From Sulfitobacter sp. W027 (GTDB lineage: Bacteria; Pseudomonadota; Alphaproteobacteria; Rhodobacterales; Rhodobacteraceae): DNA of 64,000 bases. The stretch spans positions 124,001 to 188,000 of the forward strand of contig NZ_CP083566.1 in assembly GCF_025143985.1 (NCBI RefSeq). The letters run 5' to 3'. A program made the position numbers and the translations under genes. The notes under the pieces were generated by a model. The model did no database searches, was not told the origin of the DNA, and worked only from the letters and a program-made list of their open reading frames with translations. Positions 9,573 through 17,885 of the stretch are shown piece after piece (position 1 is the stretch's first letter; each line of letters begins with the position of its first letter).

Positions 9573-10442
9573 TCAATCGGCGCTGTCGCGGGCAAGGGCG
9601 ATGACACGGCGCAGCGCCTCATCCTTCGCCCCCGCCTCCGCGTCCCCGCCCTCGGGCCAGTCGTAGAACCCTTTGCCGCTGCGTTTGCCCAGATGCCCGC
9701 GCCGCACCAGATCGGCGAGCGTAGCCGACGGATCATGCCGGTCGCAGAGGTCGGGATAAAGATATTCGGCGATACTGAGATGCGTGCCTAAGCCGTTCAG
9801 ATCGCGCTGCCGAAAAGGGCCGGAAAGCGCCATGCGGACGCCCACGGACCACTGCACGATCTCGTCGATCTCTGCCGGGCTGGCGACGCCTTGGTCCACC
9901 AGATGCAGGCATTCGCGCATGATCGCATGTTGAATGCGGTTCGCGACAAAACCGGGCGGCGCGTGATCCAAACGCACGGGCCGCCGTTCCAAGCCACGCA
10001 GCAGCGTCATGACCTTTTCGCACAGGCCCTCGGGCGCATCCTTGGCCGCGACGACTTCGACCGCTGGGATCACATCGCCGGGGTTGAAGAAATGGGTGAT
10101 GACGGCGCGCTCTGGGTGACGCATGCCTTTCGACATCTCTTCGAGTGTTAGCCCGGATGTGTTGGAAAGGATCGGCGCCCCCTCCGGAACCGCAGCCTCC
10201 AAGAAGGCGAGCACCTGTTGTTTCAGCGAAAGGTCCTCCGGCACGCATTCTAGCGCCAGATCTGCCTGCCCTGCCCCGTCCAAATTCGCGCTCGCCGTGG
10301 CGCCAGTGACGGTTACCGCAAACCCCTCCCGTGCGGCCTCGGTCGGGTCGACCGCATGCACCGCCCAGCCGTGGCTGGCAAAGAGCCTGCCGATGGATTG
10401 CCCCATCGTGCCAGCGCCCACGATGATGATGCGGTCGGCCAT
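9573..10442 (-). CDS. 3-hydroxyacyl-CoA dehydrogenase family NAD-dependent dehydrogenase
   Basis: 289 residues with an N-terminal Rossmann fold (IIIVGAGTMGQSIG, residues 5-18) and the family catalytic segment HFFNPGDVIPAVEVV near residue 115. It is followed by the C-terminal helical domain with PPGFVANRIQ near 160 and GKRSGKGFYDW near 257. It would oxidise a 3-hydroxy acid or its CoA ester. Being directly upstream of a BKACE gene argues for a free 3-hydroxy acid such as carnitine or L-gulonate type substrates, as in the same superfamily. It is transcribed away from the SDR gene, with a perfect inverted repeat in between. Confidence 0.82.
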   Translation of the reverse strand: MADRIIIVGAGTMGQSIGRLFASHGWAVHAVDPTEAAREGFAVTVTGATASANLDGAGQADLALECVPEDLSLKQQVLAFLEAAVPEGAPILSNTSGLTLEEMSKGMRHPERAVITHFFNPGDVIPAVEVVAAKDAPEGLCEKVMTLLRGLERRPVRLDHAPPGFVANRIQHAIMRECLHLVDQGVASPAEIDEIVQWSVGVRMALSGPFRQRDLNGLGTHLSIAEYLYPDLCDRHDPSATLADLVRRGHLGKRSGKGFYDWPEGGDAEAGAKDEALRRVIALARDSAD

Positions 10443-10461
10443 GTTATCCCCTCCCGGATAT

Positions 10462-10506
10462 CAGTTGTTTACTTATCACTAGATGGTGGTGATAAGTAAA
10501 CAACTG
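10462..10506. promoter_or_regulatory. Perfect 18-bp inverted repeat, candidate operator
   Basis: The left arm CAGTTGTTTACTTATCAC (10462-10479) and the right arm GTGATAAGTAAACAACTG (10489-10506) are exact reverse complements separated by 9 bp. It fills most of the 84 bp between the divergent dehydrogenase and SDR genes, so a dimeric or tetrameric regulator bound here could control both. The LysR gene just downstream is the nearest candidate. A transcription terminator is unlikely because the site lies between two gene starts. Confidence 0.7.
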
Positions 10507-10526
10507 ATTGAGAAAAGGATGCCCCC

Positions 10527-11252
10527 GTGACTCCAAGCTCCCACCCGCGCCATGCGGTCGTCACCGGCGGCGCGCGCAACATCGGCCTTGGCATCGCGCG
10601 CAGGCTGCAAACGGATGGCTGGCGCGTCTTCGTGCTCGACATCGCAGAGCCGGAGGATCCCAGCCTTCACGCCGATGCGCAGCAGGTCGATTTGTCGGAC
10701 CCCAAGGCAACCAGCGCCGCCTTGGAAGACATCCTCAAACTCGGGCCGGTCACCTGTCTGGTCAACAACGTCGGCATTGTGAAACCCGCGTCCTTCGACG
10801 CGGTAGAGATTGATGACTTCGACCCTATCATGCACCTGAACCTCCGCCCCAGTATCCTTGCCGCGAAACTCGTGGTGCCGGGGATGCGCGCGGCGGGCGG
10901 CGGTCGGATCGTGATGAACACCAGCCGCGTTACCAAGGGCAAGCGCGACCGGACGCTCTATTCCGCCACCAAGGGGGCGATCCAATCCATGGCCCGCACT
11001 TGGGCGCTGGAATTGGCACGCGACCGGATCACGGTGAACTGCGTCGCCCCCGGCCCCATCGCCACGACGGCCTTTTGGGAGAACAATCCCAAAGACGCCC
11101 CCGAAACCCGTGCCATCGTTGACGCGGTGCCCCTGGGCCGAATGGGCACGCCTGATGATGTGGCGCAGGCGGTTTCCTTCTTTGCCGATGCACGCAGCGG
11201 CTTTATCACCGGGCAGACGGTCTTTGTCTGCGGCGGCACGGCGGTCGGGTAG
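10527..11252 (+). CDS. SDR family oxidoreductase
   Basis: 241 residues with a classical short-chain dehydrogenase layout: a cofactor-binding TGGARNIGLGIA near residues 12-23, NNVGI near 78, a serine in MNTSRV and the YSATKGA catalytic Tyr/Lys pair near residue 152, and a C-terminal SGFITGQ segment. The start is GTG, placed 20 bp after the inverted repeat. It is divergent from the dehydrogenase-BKACE operon and ends against the LysR gene, so these four genes probably form one regulated unit. The substrate alcohol is unknown. Confidence 0.87.
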   Translation: MTPSSHPRHAVVTGGARNIGLGIARRLQTDGWRVFVLDIAEPEDPSLHADAQQVDLSDPKATSAALEDILKLGPVTCLVNNVGIVKPASFDAVEIDDFDPIMHLNLRPSILAAKLVVPGMRAAGGGRIVMNTSRVTKGKRDRTLYSATKGAIQSMARTWALELARDRITVNCVAPGPIATTAFWENNPKDAPETRAIVDAVPLGRMGTPDDVAQAVSFFADARSGFITGQTVFVCGGTAVG

Positions 11253-12161
11253 TCAGCTTCCAAGCTCTATGGCGTCGAGCAGCCTGCGCAGGACCGGATT
11301 GCTCGGATCGCGCAGATAGGCCAGCCCGATCCGGCTTTGCACCTTTGCGTCTCTGATCGGCAGGAACGACACGCCCGCGTCCTTCATCCGCGCGGCGGAA
11401 GCGGGGACGAAGGCGACGCCCAGACCCGCCGAGACGAAATTCACGATGGCAGTGAACTGCGGCGCGCGATGCGCCACGCGGGGCGCGAAACCGGCGTCGG
11501 CGCAGAGTTGATAGGCGCAGGCAGCAAAGCCCATGTCGGGGCCGAGATGGCTGAAAATGAAACTTTCTTCGCGCAGCGTCGCCATGGAGACAGAGGGCAC
11601 CCCCGCAAGACGGTGGTCCGGGGGCACGGCCAGCAGGATATCCTCGGTATGTACGCTGCGGGTTTCCAAAGTCTCTGGCACGCCCGACAATGGCAGACGG
11701 ACAAAACCCGCGTCGAGCCTGCCCGCGACGATCTCGGCGATCTGCAGGTCCATGTCCAACTCTCGCAAGATCAGCTCCACATCCGCCGCCCCGGTGCGCA
11801 GCTCGCGCAAAAGCCGCCCGAGAATTCCTGCGTAGGAGGCCGAGCCGACATAGGCCAGTTCAATTCGACCCCGCTCGCCGCTCCGCGCTGCCTCGGCCAC
11901 AGCCTCGACCCGCCGCGCTTGCTGCAACAGCGCGCGGGCTTCGGGCAAAAGCGCGCGGCCAAACTCGGTCAGCATCACGCGACGCCGATTGCGGTCAAAC
12001 AGCTGCGCGCCACCAAAGACGGTTTCAAGGTGTTTGAGCTGCTGCGTCAGCGCCGGTTGCGCCACCCCGAGGTTCGCCGCCGCTTGGCCAAAATGCAGCG
12101 TCTCCGCGATGGCGACAAAGACCTCGTACTGACGCAGCGTGGCGGTGAGCGGCTTTTCCAT
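11253..12161 (-). CDS. LysR-family transcriptional regulator
   Basis: 302 residues. The N-terminal winged helix-turn-helix (LRQYEVFVAIAETLHFGQAA to about residue 65, with QPALTQQLKHLE as recognition helix) is followed by the periplasmic-binding-protein-like effector domain containing the usual LRELRTGAADVEL and FVPASAARM stretches. It is convergent with the SDR gene with no gap. The position suggests it controls the SDR/dehydrogenase/BKACE genes through the 10462-10506 repeat. A GGTGATAAG-AA segment in its own upstream region matches one arm of that repeat, which fits autoregulation. Confidence 0.9.
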   Translation of the reverse strand: MEKPLTATLRQYEVFVAIAETLHFGQAAANLGVAQPALTQQLKHLETVFGGAQLFDRNRRRVMLTEFGRALLPEARALLQQARRVEAVAEAARSGERGRIELAYVGSASYAGILGRLLRELRTGAADVELILRELDMDLQIAEIVAGRLDAGFVRLPLSGVPETLETRSVHTEDILLAVPPDHRLAGVPSVSMATLREESFIFSHLGPDMGFAACAYQLCADAGFAPRVAHRAPQFTAIVNFVSAGLGVAFVPASAARMKDAGVSFLPIRDAKVQSRIGLAYLRDPSNPVLRRLLDAIELGS

Positions 12162-12203
12162 GCGGTCCCCTGAAATGACATCAGAGGTTTTTCACACGCA
12201 GGT

Positions 12204-12228
12204 CGGTGATAAGCAAGACAGATCACCG
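12204..12228. promoter_or_regulatory. Inverted repeat upstream of LysR gene
   Basis: CGGTGAT (12204-12210) and ATCACCG (12222-12228) form 7-bp arms around an 11-bp spacer. The left part GGTGATAAGCAA nearly repeats the GGTGATAAGTAA of the large inverted repeat at 10489. It lies between the end of larC and the start of the LysR gene, so it could be an operator half-site for LysR autoregulation, or a weak hairpin ending larC. The sequence alone does not separate these. Confidence 0.4.
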
Positions 12229-12240
12229 GACGCCGACGCC

Positions 12241-13422
12241 CTACCCTTCCGCCGCACGGGCACGGGTTCGGCGCTCGTGCAGGGTTTCGGCACCGGCAAG
12301 ATCATCACTCTCAACCTTGATTGTCTCATGCCCGCCGGGGCGTGTCGCGCGTTTGCGCCGAAGCGGGCCGCTGTCATCGCTCTCTCGTGCGAGGATCAAA
12401 CGATCCACTAAGCTGCGGCGAAGCCCCAGCGTTGACGTCAGATCAAACACCCGCGCTGCGACCGCATCTGCTGCCTGCGGCTGCACCAACAATTCCAGCC
12501 GTGTCACCGGGCGCGATTTCTTGCCTTGTCCGCTGAGCATCAGCAGATCGACCACGCCCTCCATCGCGCGCAACCGATCCACCGCCGCGCCCAGTTCCTC
12601 GCCCGTCATATCGTCGATATCGCAGGCGAATTGCACCAGACTGTCCTGCGCGATCCCCCCCGAGGCGGTGTCGAAGACGCTGACTCGCAGGATATTTGGC
12701 AGCCCCTTCATCACCCGCATTCCCGCGCCTGACCCGGTACAGCGCAGCCGCCCCGGTGGACGGCTGGCGATGGGACTGCCTCCGGTGACATGGGCGAGGA
12801 TCGCGGCCCCCGTGGGCGTCACCCGTTCGCCCGGCACGCCGTCGTCATGCCAGTCATAGCCCTGCAAGATCAGCGCGGTTGCGGGCGCGGGCACTGGCAG
12901 TTTGCCATGCGCCGTCTCGACCAGCCCGCCGCCAAGGGGCAATGGCGCGAGCGAGAATGTCGCCCCCGCCAGCGCCGCGCAGATGCTGCCTGCGGCGGTC
13001 ACATCCATCAACGCGTCCCAATCCGCGATCTCGTGGAAATGCACCCGGTCGATGGGGATGTCATGCACCTGCGCTTCGGCCTCGGCAATCCGGTGGAGGA
13101 TGGCACAGGCGGCCTCTGCCGTGCCGTCCGATAGCGCCGCGTTCTCCAGCAACTCGCGCATGGCGCGGTAGGTCGTTTCCGCCCCGTGCCGCCTGCCCGC
13201 GTCGGGTGCTGTCAGCACCAGTTCGAACCTTCGAGACGTAATGCCCGAGGCGACGTGTTCGCTCAGTTCCGCACGACCCACCTCGGCAGGGAGCACAGCG
13301 GCGACATCGGCCATTGCGCGTTCGGCCAATTCGGGGAAAGCATGCAGCATCGCCGCGATGAACATATCGCCTGCCGCACCGCCGACGGGGTCGAGGTGTA
13401 GGTGAAGTCCTTGGCCTAGCAT
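12241..13422 (-). CDS. larC: Nickel insertion protein LarC (nickel-pincer cofactor)
   Basis: 393 residues from the ATG at 13422. LarC is the CTP-dependent cyclometallase that inserts nickel into the pincer nucleotide cofactor. Seen are the N-terminal HLHLDPVGGAAGDMF (start of the family), a metal-type VHFHEI near residue 130, LPVPAPAT near 172 and ERVTPTGAAILAH near 196, then the C-terminal ferredoxin-like domain. It is one uninterrupted frame, whereas in Lactiplantibacillus plantarum LarC comes from a programmed frameshift. Its start overlaps the stop of the larA-like gene (TGATG), so the two are translationally coupled and LarC probably serves that enzyme. Confidence 0.92.
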   Translation of the reverse strand: MLGQGLHLHLDPVGGAAGDMFIAAMLHAFPELAERAMADVAAVLPAEVGRAELSEHVASGITSRRFELVLTAPDAGRRHGAETTYRAMRELLENAALSDGTAEAACAILHRIAEAEAQVHDIPIDRVHFHEIADWDALMDVTAAGSICAALAGATFSLAPLPLGGGLVETAHGKLPVPAPATALILQGYDWHDDGVPGERVTPTGAAILAHVTGGSPIASRPPGRLRCTGSGAGMRVMKGLPNILRVSVFDTASGGIAQDSLVQFACDIDDMTGEELGAAVDRLRAMEGVVDLLMLSGQGKKSRPVTRLELLVQPQAADAVAARVFDLTSTLGLRRSLVDRLILARESDDSGPLRRKRATRPGGHETIKVESDDLAGAETLHERRTRARAAEG

Positions 13423-14735
13423 CAATGCCCCTCCGGCCAAGGGTTGCGCAGCAGGCCGTCGTCGAATTGCATCTCTTGCAAATCACCGACCACCTCCAGC
13501 CCCGGACGGTCGCGCAGTTCCGGCAGCATCGCCTCGGAGGCATAGAGATACTCAAGCTTCAGCGTATTGGGGATGCGCAGCAGCCGGACCTTGGTGATAT
13601 CCTCGGCCCCGCAGGTCTTGACCGCCGTCTGGATCGCCGTGCGGTCGCAGGGCATGACCATCGGAATTTTCGACTGTTTCAACACCTGAGAGGTGATGGC
13701 ATTGGCATAGACCGCCTCGCGGTCGAAATCCTGTTCCAACCGCTGCGTGATCACATCCGCCCGCGCCGCGCCATTGCCGTTGCCGTTGCTGCGCGGCGAC
13801 AGGCCAAGCGCCACAAGGCGCGAGATATGTAGATGGACCTGCATCTTTTCGCTTGAAAAACGATGGGTGATGTTGGGGTCCATCCCGGTGCCGGAGAACT
13901 CCTTGCCGATCTCATCCACCACCAGCACGTCCAGATCGCCCGAGGCCGAAGTCGCGTCCAGCGGCCCCAGCGGCAGGCGGGGCATGTTGCGCATCGCCTC
14001 TTGCAGATAGGGCGCTTCGGCTTCCAGCATCCCGTCGCTGTCGAGGGCGACCACCTGCGAGAGTTCGTCATAGGCATTCTCGATCGTGCCGATGCCGAAA
14101 AGCACCTTGCAACGCTTAAGCTTCATCCGCGCCATTTTGGCGACAAAGATGCCGACGTTATCAATGCCGCGCGAATGGCAGGTCTCGGCCCCCGATTGCT
14201 TGCCCAAACCGATCGAGAGCATCTTGGCCAGCCCGCTTTCGTTCGGCGCACGGAAGGAAGTATGCGGCTTGATCCGGTTGAACAGGATGGTCCCATCGGC
14301 GGCATTGGCGTGTCGGTCCATCCGCACCGACATGCCGTTGTCGAGCACGCCGATCTCATCGGTTTCCATCGACGAGCGGATTTCGCAACCGAGGCTCTCT
14401 TCGGTCACGCCCAGTTTCGCCAGCAACGCGGTTTGCCCCTCTGCCGTGGCCCCTCCATGGCTGCCCATCGCGGGCACGACAAAAGGATGCGCCCCCCGCG
14501 CGCGGACTTCGGCCACGATGGCAGCCAGTAGTTCCGGCAGGTTCGCCAGCCCGCGGCTGCCTGCAGTGATTGCGATGGACATGCCCGGCTTGATCTTGTC
14601 CGCGCAACCGGCCTGCATCGCCTCCGCCACGGCAGCGCGCGGGGCGTCGATCCGGGTCGCGGCAAAGGTTTGCCGGCAGAGCGCCATGCGCGGCAGCGGC
14701 GTATCCTCGACCAGTTTTACATAGTTCGGTTTCAT
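13422..14735 (-). CDS. LarA-family nickel-pincer racemase/epimerase
   Basis: 437 residues from the ATG at 14735, chosen for its AGGGGAGGG upstream. LarA racemises lactate using a covalently bound Ni-pincer nucleotide; homologues act on other 2-hydroxy acids. Equivalents of the key residues are visible: His93 in AMGSHGGA, His158 in RIKPHTSF, Lys171 in ESGLAKML (cofactor attachment) and His187 in ETCHSRG (Ni ligand). The Lys-to-His spacing of 16 matches L. plantarum LarA Lys184/His200. It is coupled to larC and 24 bp downstream of a UxaA-type dehydratase, so a sugar-acid or hydroxy-acid substrate is more likely than plain lactate. Confidence 0.88.
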   Translation of the reverse strand: MKPNYVKLVEDTPLPRMALCRQTFAATRIDAPRAAVAEAMQAGCADKIKPGMSIAITAGSRGLANLPELLAAIVAEVRARGAHPFVVPAMGSHGGATAEGQTALLAKLGVTEESLGCEIRSSMETDEIGVLDNGMSVRMDRHANAADGTILFNRIKPHTSFRAPNESGLAKMLSIGLGKQSGAETCHSRGIDNVGIFVAKMARMKLKRCKVLFGIGTIENAYDELSQVVALDSDGMLEAEAPYLQEAMRNMPRLPLGPLDATSASGDLDVLVVDEIGKEFSGTGMDPNITHRFSSEKMQVHLHISRLVALGLSPRSNGNGNGAARADVITQRLEQDFDREAVYANAITSQVLKQSKIPMVMPCDRTAIQTAVKTCGAEDITKVRLLRIPNTLKLEYLYASEAMLPELRDRPGLEVVGDLQEMQFDDGLLRNPWPEGH

Positions 14736-14759
14736 CTGCGCCCTCCCCTTCGACATCTG

Positions 14760-16307
14760 TTACCCCGTGACCCCAATCGGCCAAGGCGCGAATTCCTCTT
14801 CGCCCACGCCAAGCGCTTCGGATTTGCTCTGCTCTCCCGAGGCGATGGCGAGGATGCGCTCGAAGATCGCTTGGCCAAGTTCCTCTAGGCTCTGCTCGCC
14901 GTCGATCACCGTGCCGCAATTAATGTCCATATCGTCCCGCATCTTGGTAAACATCGGCGTGTTGGAGGCGAGTTTGATCGTCGGCGAGGGGTAGGAGCCA
15001 AAGCACGACCCGCGCCCGGTGGTGAAACAAATCAGGTTCGCCCCTCCCGCGATCTGCCCCGTGGCAGAGACTGGATCGAAACCGGGCGTATCCATGAAGA
15101 CCAGCCCCTTTTGCGTCACGGGTTCGGCATAGCGGTAGACCTCCATCAACCCAGTGCTGCCGCTTTTCTTGGCCCCGCCGAGCGATTTTTCCAGCACATT
15201 CGCCAGACCGCCTGCCTGATTGCCGGGGCTGACCACGCCGTTGATCTGCGTGTCGCGGCCTTTCGTATAGTCCAGCCACCAGTCCATGCGTTCGACCAGT
15301 TTGCGGCCCACCTCTTCGCTGCGCGCGCGGCGGGTCAGGAGGTGTTCGACGCCGAAAATCTCGGGCGTTTCCGACAGAATCGCCGTGCCGCCGTTGCGCA
15401 CGAGGATATCCGCCGCCACCCCAAGGCCGGGGTTGGCCGAGAGCCCCGAAAGCCCGTCCGACCCGCCGCATTGCATCCCGATGGTGATATGTTCCGCCGA
15501 ACAGGGCTCACGCCGCACGGCATTGGCCTGATCCAGCATTTCGCGCACGGCGTCCTTGCCATCGGCAATCGCGCGGGCCGTGCCACCGACATGCTGCATG
15601 GTGATGGTGCGCAGCATCTTGCCCTCGGCCAGTCCTTCCTCCTCAAAGAACTGCGCCAGATTGTTGCGCTCACAGCCTAGTGATAGGACCACGGCCCCGG
15701 CCAGATTGGGGTGGCGGATATAGCCCGAGAGCGTGCGGCGCAGCAGGTCCATCGGCTCGCCCGTGAGCTCCATCCCGCAACCGGATTCGTGGATGAAGGG
15801 GATCACCCCGTCGACATTCTCCCAAGCCTCCATCCGCTCTTCGTCGAAGTAATTGGCGATCTTGCGCGCCACGGTGGCCGAGCAATTCACGGTGACAAAA
15901 AGCCCAATGTAGTTGCGCGTGCCGACGCGGCCATTCGCGCGGCGGATGCCCATGAACTGCGCGCGCTCTTGCGGTGGCAGCAGCTTGGTCGGGGCGTAAT
16001 CGCGGGCAAAGGCATAGTCTTTGTCAACCGCATCGAATTTGATGTTATGGCTGTGCAGCCAATCGCCTGCGGCGATATCCTCTGCCGCGTAGCCGATGAC
16101 TGTGTCGAATTTCAGGATCGGGGCACCGCGTTGGATCGGGCGGATCGCAATCTTGTGACCTTGGGGCGTATCGTGGTTGGCACGCAGCCCGTCTTGCGGC
16201 AATACCGCGCCTTGGGGCACCGCCGAGGTCGCCACGACCACGTTATCGGTCGGTGACAGCAGCATCACCTTTGCGCGTCTGTCCTCTTGCATGGTCTGGC
16301 TGTCCAT
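14760..16307 (-). CDS. UxaA-family altronate/galactarate dehydratase-like protein
   Basis: 515 residues. An N-terminal SAF-type domain (to about residue 105) is joined to the large UxaA/GarD C-terminal domain, as in full-length altronate or galactarate dehydratase. Family segments seen are GRVGTRNYIGL near residue 126, the cysteine-containing ESGCGME near 174, LGCERNN near 210, MQCGGSDGLSG near 275 and FTTGRGSCFGSYPSPTIK near 432. These enzymes dehydrate hexaric or hexonic acids to 2-keto-3-deoxy acids with Fe2+. It is the first gene of the uxaA-larA-larC operon, divergent from a GntR gene across an operator-like site. Confidence 0.85.
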   Translation of the reverse strand: MDSQTMQEDRRAKVMLLSPTDNVVVATSAVPQGAVLPQDGLRANHDTPQGHKIAIRPIQRGAPILKFDTVIGYAAEDIAAGDWLHSHNIKFDAVDKDYAFARDYAPTKLLPPQERAQFMGIRRANGRVGTRNYIGLFVTVNCSATVARKIANYFDEERMEAWENVDGVIPFIHESGCGMELTGEPMDLLRRTLSGYIRHPNLAGAVVLSLGCERNNLAQFFEEEGLAEGKMLRTITMQHVGGTARAIADGKDAVREMLDQANAVRREPCSAEHITIGMQCGGSDGLSGLSANPGLGVAADILVRNGGTAILSETPEIFGVEHLLTRRARSEEVGRKLVERMDWWLDYTKGRDTQINGVVSPGNQAGGLANVLEKSLGGAKKSGSTGLMEVYRYAEPVTQKGLVFMDTPGFDPVSATGQIAGGANLICFTTGRGSCFGSYPSPTIKLASNTPMFTKMRDDMDINCGTVIDGEQSLEELGQAIFERILAIASGEQSKSEALGVGEEEFAPWPIGVTG

Positions 16308-16359
16308 CGGATGCTCCCCCCAGGGTGTCGAAAAAACCGCTTCGGTAAGATGTCATTAA

Positions 16360-16371
16360 CTGATATATTAG
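16360..16371. promoter_or_regulatory. Candidate GntR operator CTGATATATTAG
   Basis: A 12-bp near-palindrome (10 of 12 positions symmetric) between the divergent UxaA-type gene and the GntR gene. AACTGATATATTA here is repeated exactly at 20605-20617. A reverse-orientation AAATCTAATATAT copy occurs at 34512-34524, upstream of the SDR gene. Confidence 0.55.
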
Positions 16372-16396
16372 ATTTAACAGCTATGGAAGAGCCCAC

Positions 16397-17173
16397 ATGA
16401 CCTCATCGAACAAACCTTCAGCACAGAGCGCGCAGACCCTCGCCAAAAGCATTTTGGGCGGCGGGGCCGATCTGGGTCTCTTCGAGGGTGGGCCGACGGG
16501 GCGCGGGGTTTATGCCACGTTGCGTGATCAGATTGTCCGGCTCGACCTGCCGCCCGGCACCCCGCTGTTGCGCGCCGAACTGGCTGAGACCCATGGGGTG
16601 AGCCTGACGCCGCTGCGCGATGCGCTGCAGCAGCTTGCCAAAGAGGGGCTGGTCAAGATCTACCCGCAATCGCGCACTTTGGTGACGCCAATCGACATGT
16701 CGGCGATCCGCGAAGCGCAGTTCATGCGCATCGCGCTTGAGACCGAAGTCGTGCGCCGCTTGGCCGCCGAAATCGCGCCCGAAGCCCTCACCCGACTGCG
16801 CAGCATCGTCGCCTTGCAAAGCAGCATTTCTGACCAGCCCGGCGATGTGCCGACCTTTCAGGAGTTGGACGAGGTGTTTCACCAGACCCTCTTTGTGGCG
16901 GCGGGCCATGTGCAAAGCCAGCGCATCATGCGCAGCCACGCGGGCCATCTGGAACGTCTGCGCCGCCTGCATTTGGATGACATCGATGAGGCGGGGCGCA
17001 TCCTCAACAACAAGGACGTGATCGGCGGCCACAGCCGGATCCTTGATGGGATCGAAGCGGGCGATGCCCCTGCCGCGATGGAGGCGCTGCGCCAACACCT
17101 GCAACGCACCGTTGACCGCATGACCGAGAAGCGGGCGGCTTTCCCGGAGTATTTCACCCCGGAAAAGCCCTGA
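16397..17173 (+). CDS. GntR-family (FCD) transcriptional regulator
   Basis: 258 residues. After about 30 disordered residues comes a winged helix-turn-helix (GVYATLRDQIV to about residue 100, recognition part GVSLTPLRDALQQLAKEGL) and a C-terminal FCD domain with the metal/ligand-type FQELDEVFHQTLF near residue 155 and GGHSRILDGIEAGD near 213. FCD members repress sugar-acid and organic-acid genes. It is divergent from the uxaA-larA-larC operon, and an AT-rich palindrome lies in the shared promoter region, so it is the best candidate to bind the three matching sites in this island. Confidence 0.9.
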   Translation: MTSSNKPSAQSAQTLAKSILGGGADLGLFEGGPTGRGVYATLRDQIVRLDLPPGTPLLRAELAETHGVSLTPLRDALQQLAKEGLVKIYPQSRTLVTPIDMSAIREAQFMRIALETEVVRRLAAEIAPEALTRLRSIVALQSSISDQPGDVPTFQELDEVFHQTLFVAAGHVQSQRIMRSHAGHLERLRRLHLDDIDEAGRILNNKDVIGGHSRILDGIEAGDAPAAMEALRQHLQRTVDRMTEKRAAFPEYFTPEKP

Positions 17174-17174
17174 T

Positions 17175-17885
17175 TCAGCGGTTGTTGGCCTTGCGCCATT
17201 CCGCGAATTTATCGAGGTTTTCTTGCTTGGTGCCCGGATAAAGCCCGATGATCCCCGCGCCGCCTTTGACCTCTTCCACGACGAAATCCTCATAGGCCGT
17301 CATCTCTACCGCCTCATCTGCCACCTCTTCTGCGATATCTGCGGGGATGATGATCACGCAGTCATCGTCGCCCACTACGATGTCGCCGGGAAAGACCGGC
17401 GCATCGCCGCAGCCGACGGGGCAGTTGATCTCAATCGCCTCATGCAGGGTCAGGTTCGTGGGGCTTGAGGGCCGGGCGTGATAGGCGGGCATCTCCAGCG
17501 CGCCGATGGTCGCTGCATCTCGTAGCCCGCCATCGGTCACCACCCCTGCCGCACCACGCATCATCAGCCGGGTGATCAGGATATCCCCGGCACTGGCGGC
17601 ACGCGCATCTTTCCGACTGTCCATCACCAGCACATGGCCCTCGGGGCAGGTCTCGATCGCGACGCGCTGCGGGTGTTCGGGATTGCGAAACTCGACCAGT
17701 TGATTGCGATCCTCACGGGCGGGCATATAGCGCAGTGTGAACGCCGGGCCGACCATATTGCGCCCCTTGGCCGCGACCGGGCCGACCCCCTGCACCACCT
17801 GATTGCGCAGCCCGCGCTTGTAGAGCGCCGTGGCCAGCGTCGCGACCGAGACCGCTTGAAGTTTCTCGCGTAGTTCGGGGCTCAT
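17175..17885 (-). CDS. RraA-family protein (HMG/CHA aldolase-like)
   Basis: 236 residues from the ATG at 17885, which overlaps the stop of the upstream DapA-like gene (ATGA). RraA-fold proteins include 4-hydroxy-4-methyl-2-oxoglutarate aldolase/oxaloacetate decarboxylase and sugar-acid enzymes. Visible are GPAFTLRY near residue 44, the active-site GDILITRLMMRGAAGVVTDGGLRDA near 99-123 (with Arg and Asp of the metal site) and GDIVVGDDDCVIIIP near 173. In this operon an aldolase or decarboxylase step on a 2-keto acid is likelier than RNase E regulation. It converges with the GntR gene, one base apart. Confidence 0.82.
   Translation of the reverse strand: MSPELREKLQAVSVATLATALYKRGLRNQVVQGVGPVAAKGRNMVGPAFTLRYMPAREDRNQLVEFRNPEHPQRVAIETCPEGHVLVMDSRKDARAASAGDILITRLMMRGAAGVVTDGGLRDAATIGALEMPAYHARPSSPTNLTLHEAIEINCPVGCGDAPVFPGDIVVGDDDCVIIIPADIAEEVADEAVEMTAYEDFVVEEVKGGAGIIGLYPGTKQENLDKFAEWRKANNR

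Noticed and set aside
8726..9736. Longer version of the BKACE protein with 61 extra N-terminal residues
   Set aside because: The extra part overlaps the upstream dehydrogenase gene and is basic and low in structure; the ATG at 9553 has a good ribosome-binding site.
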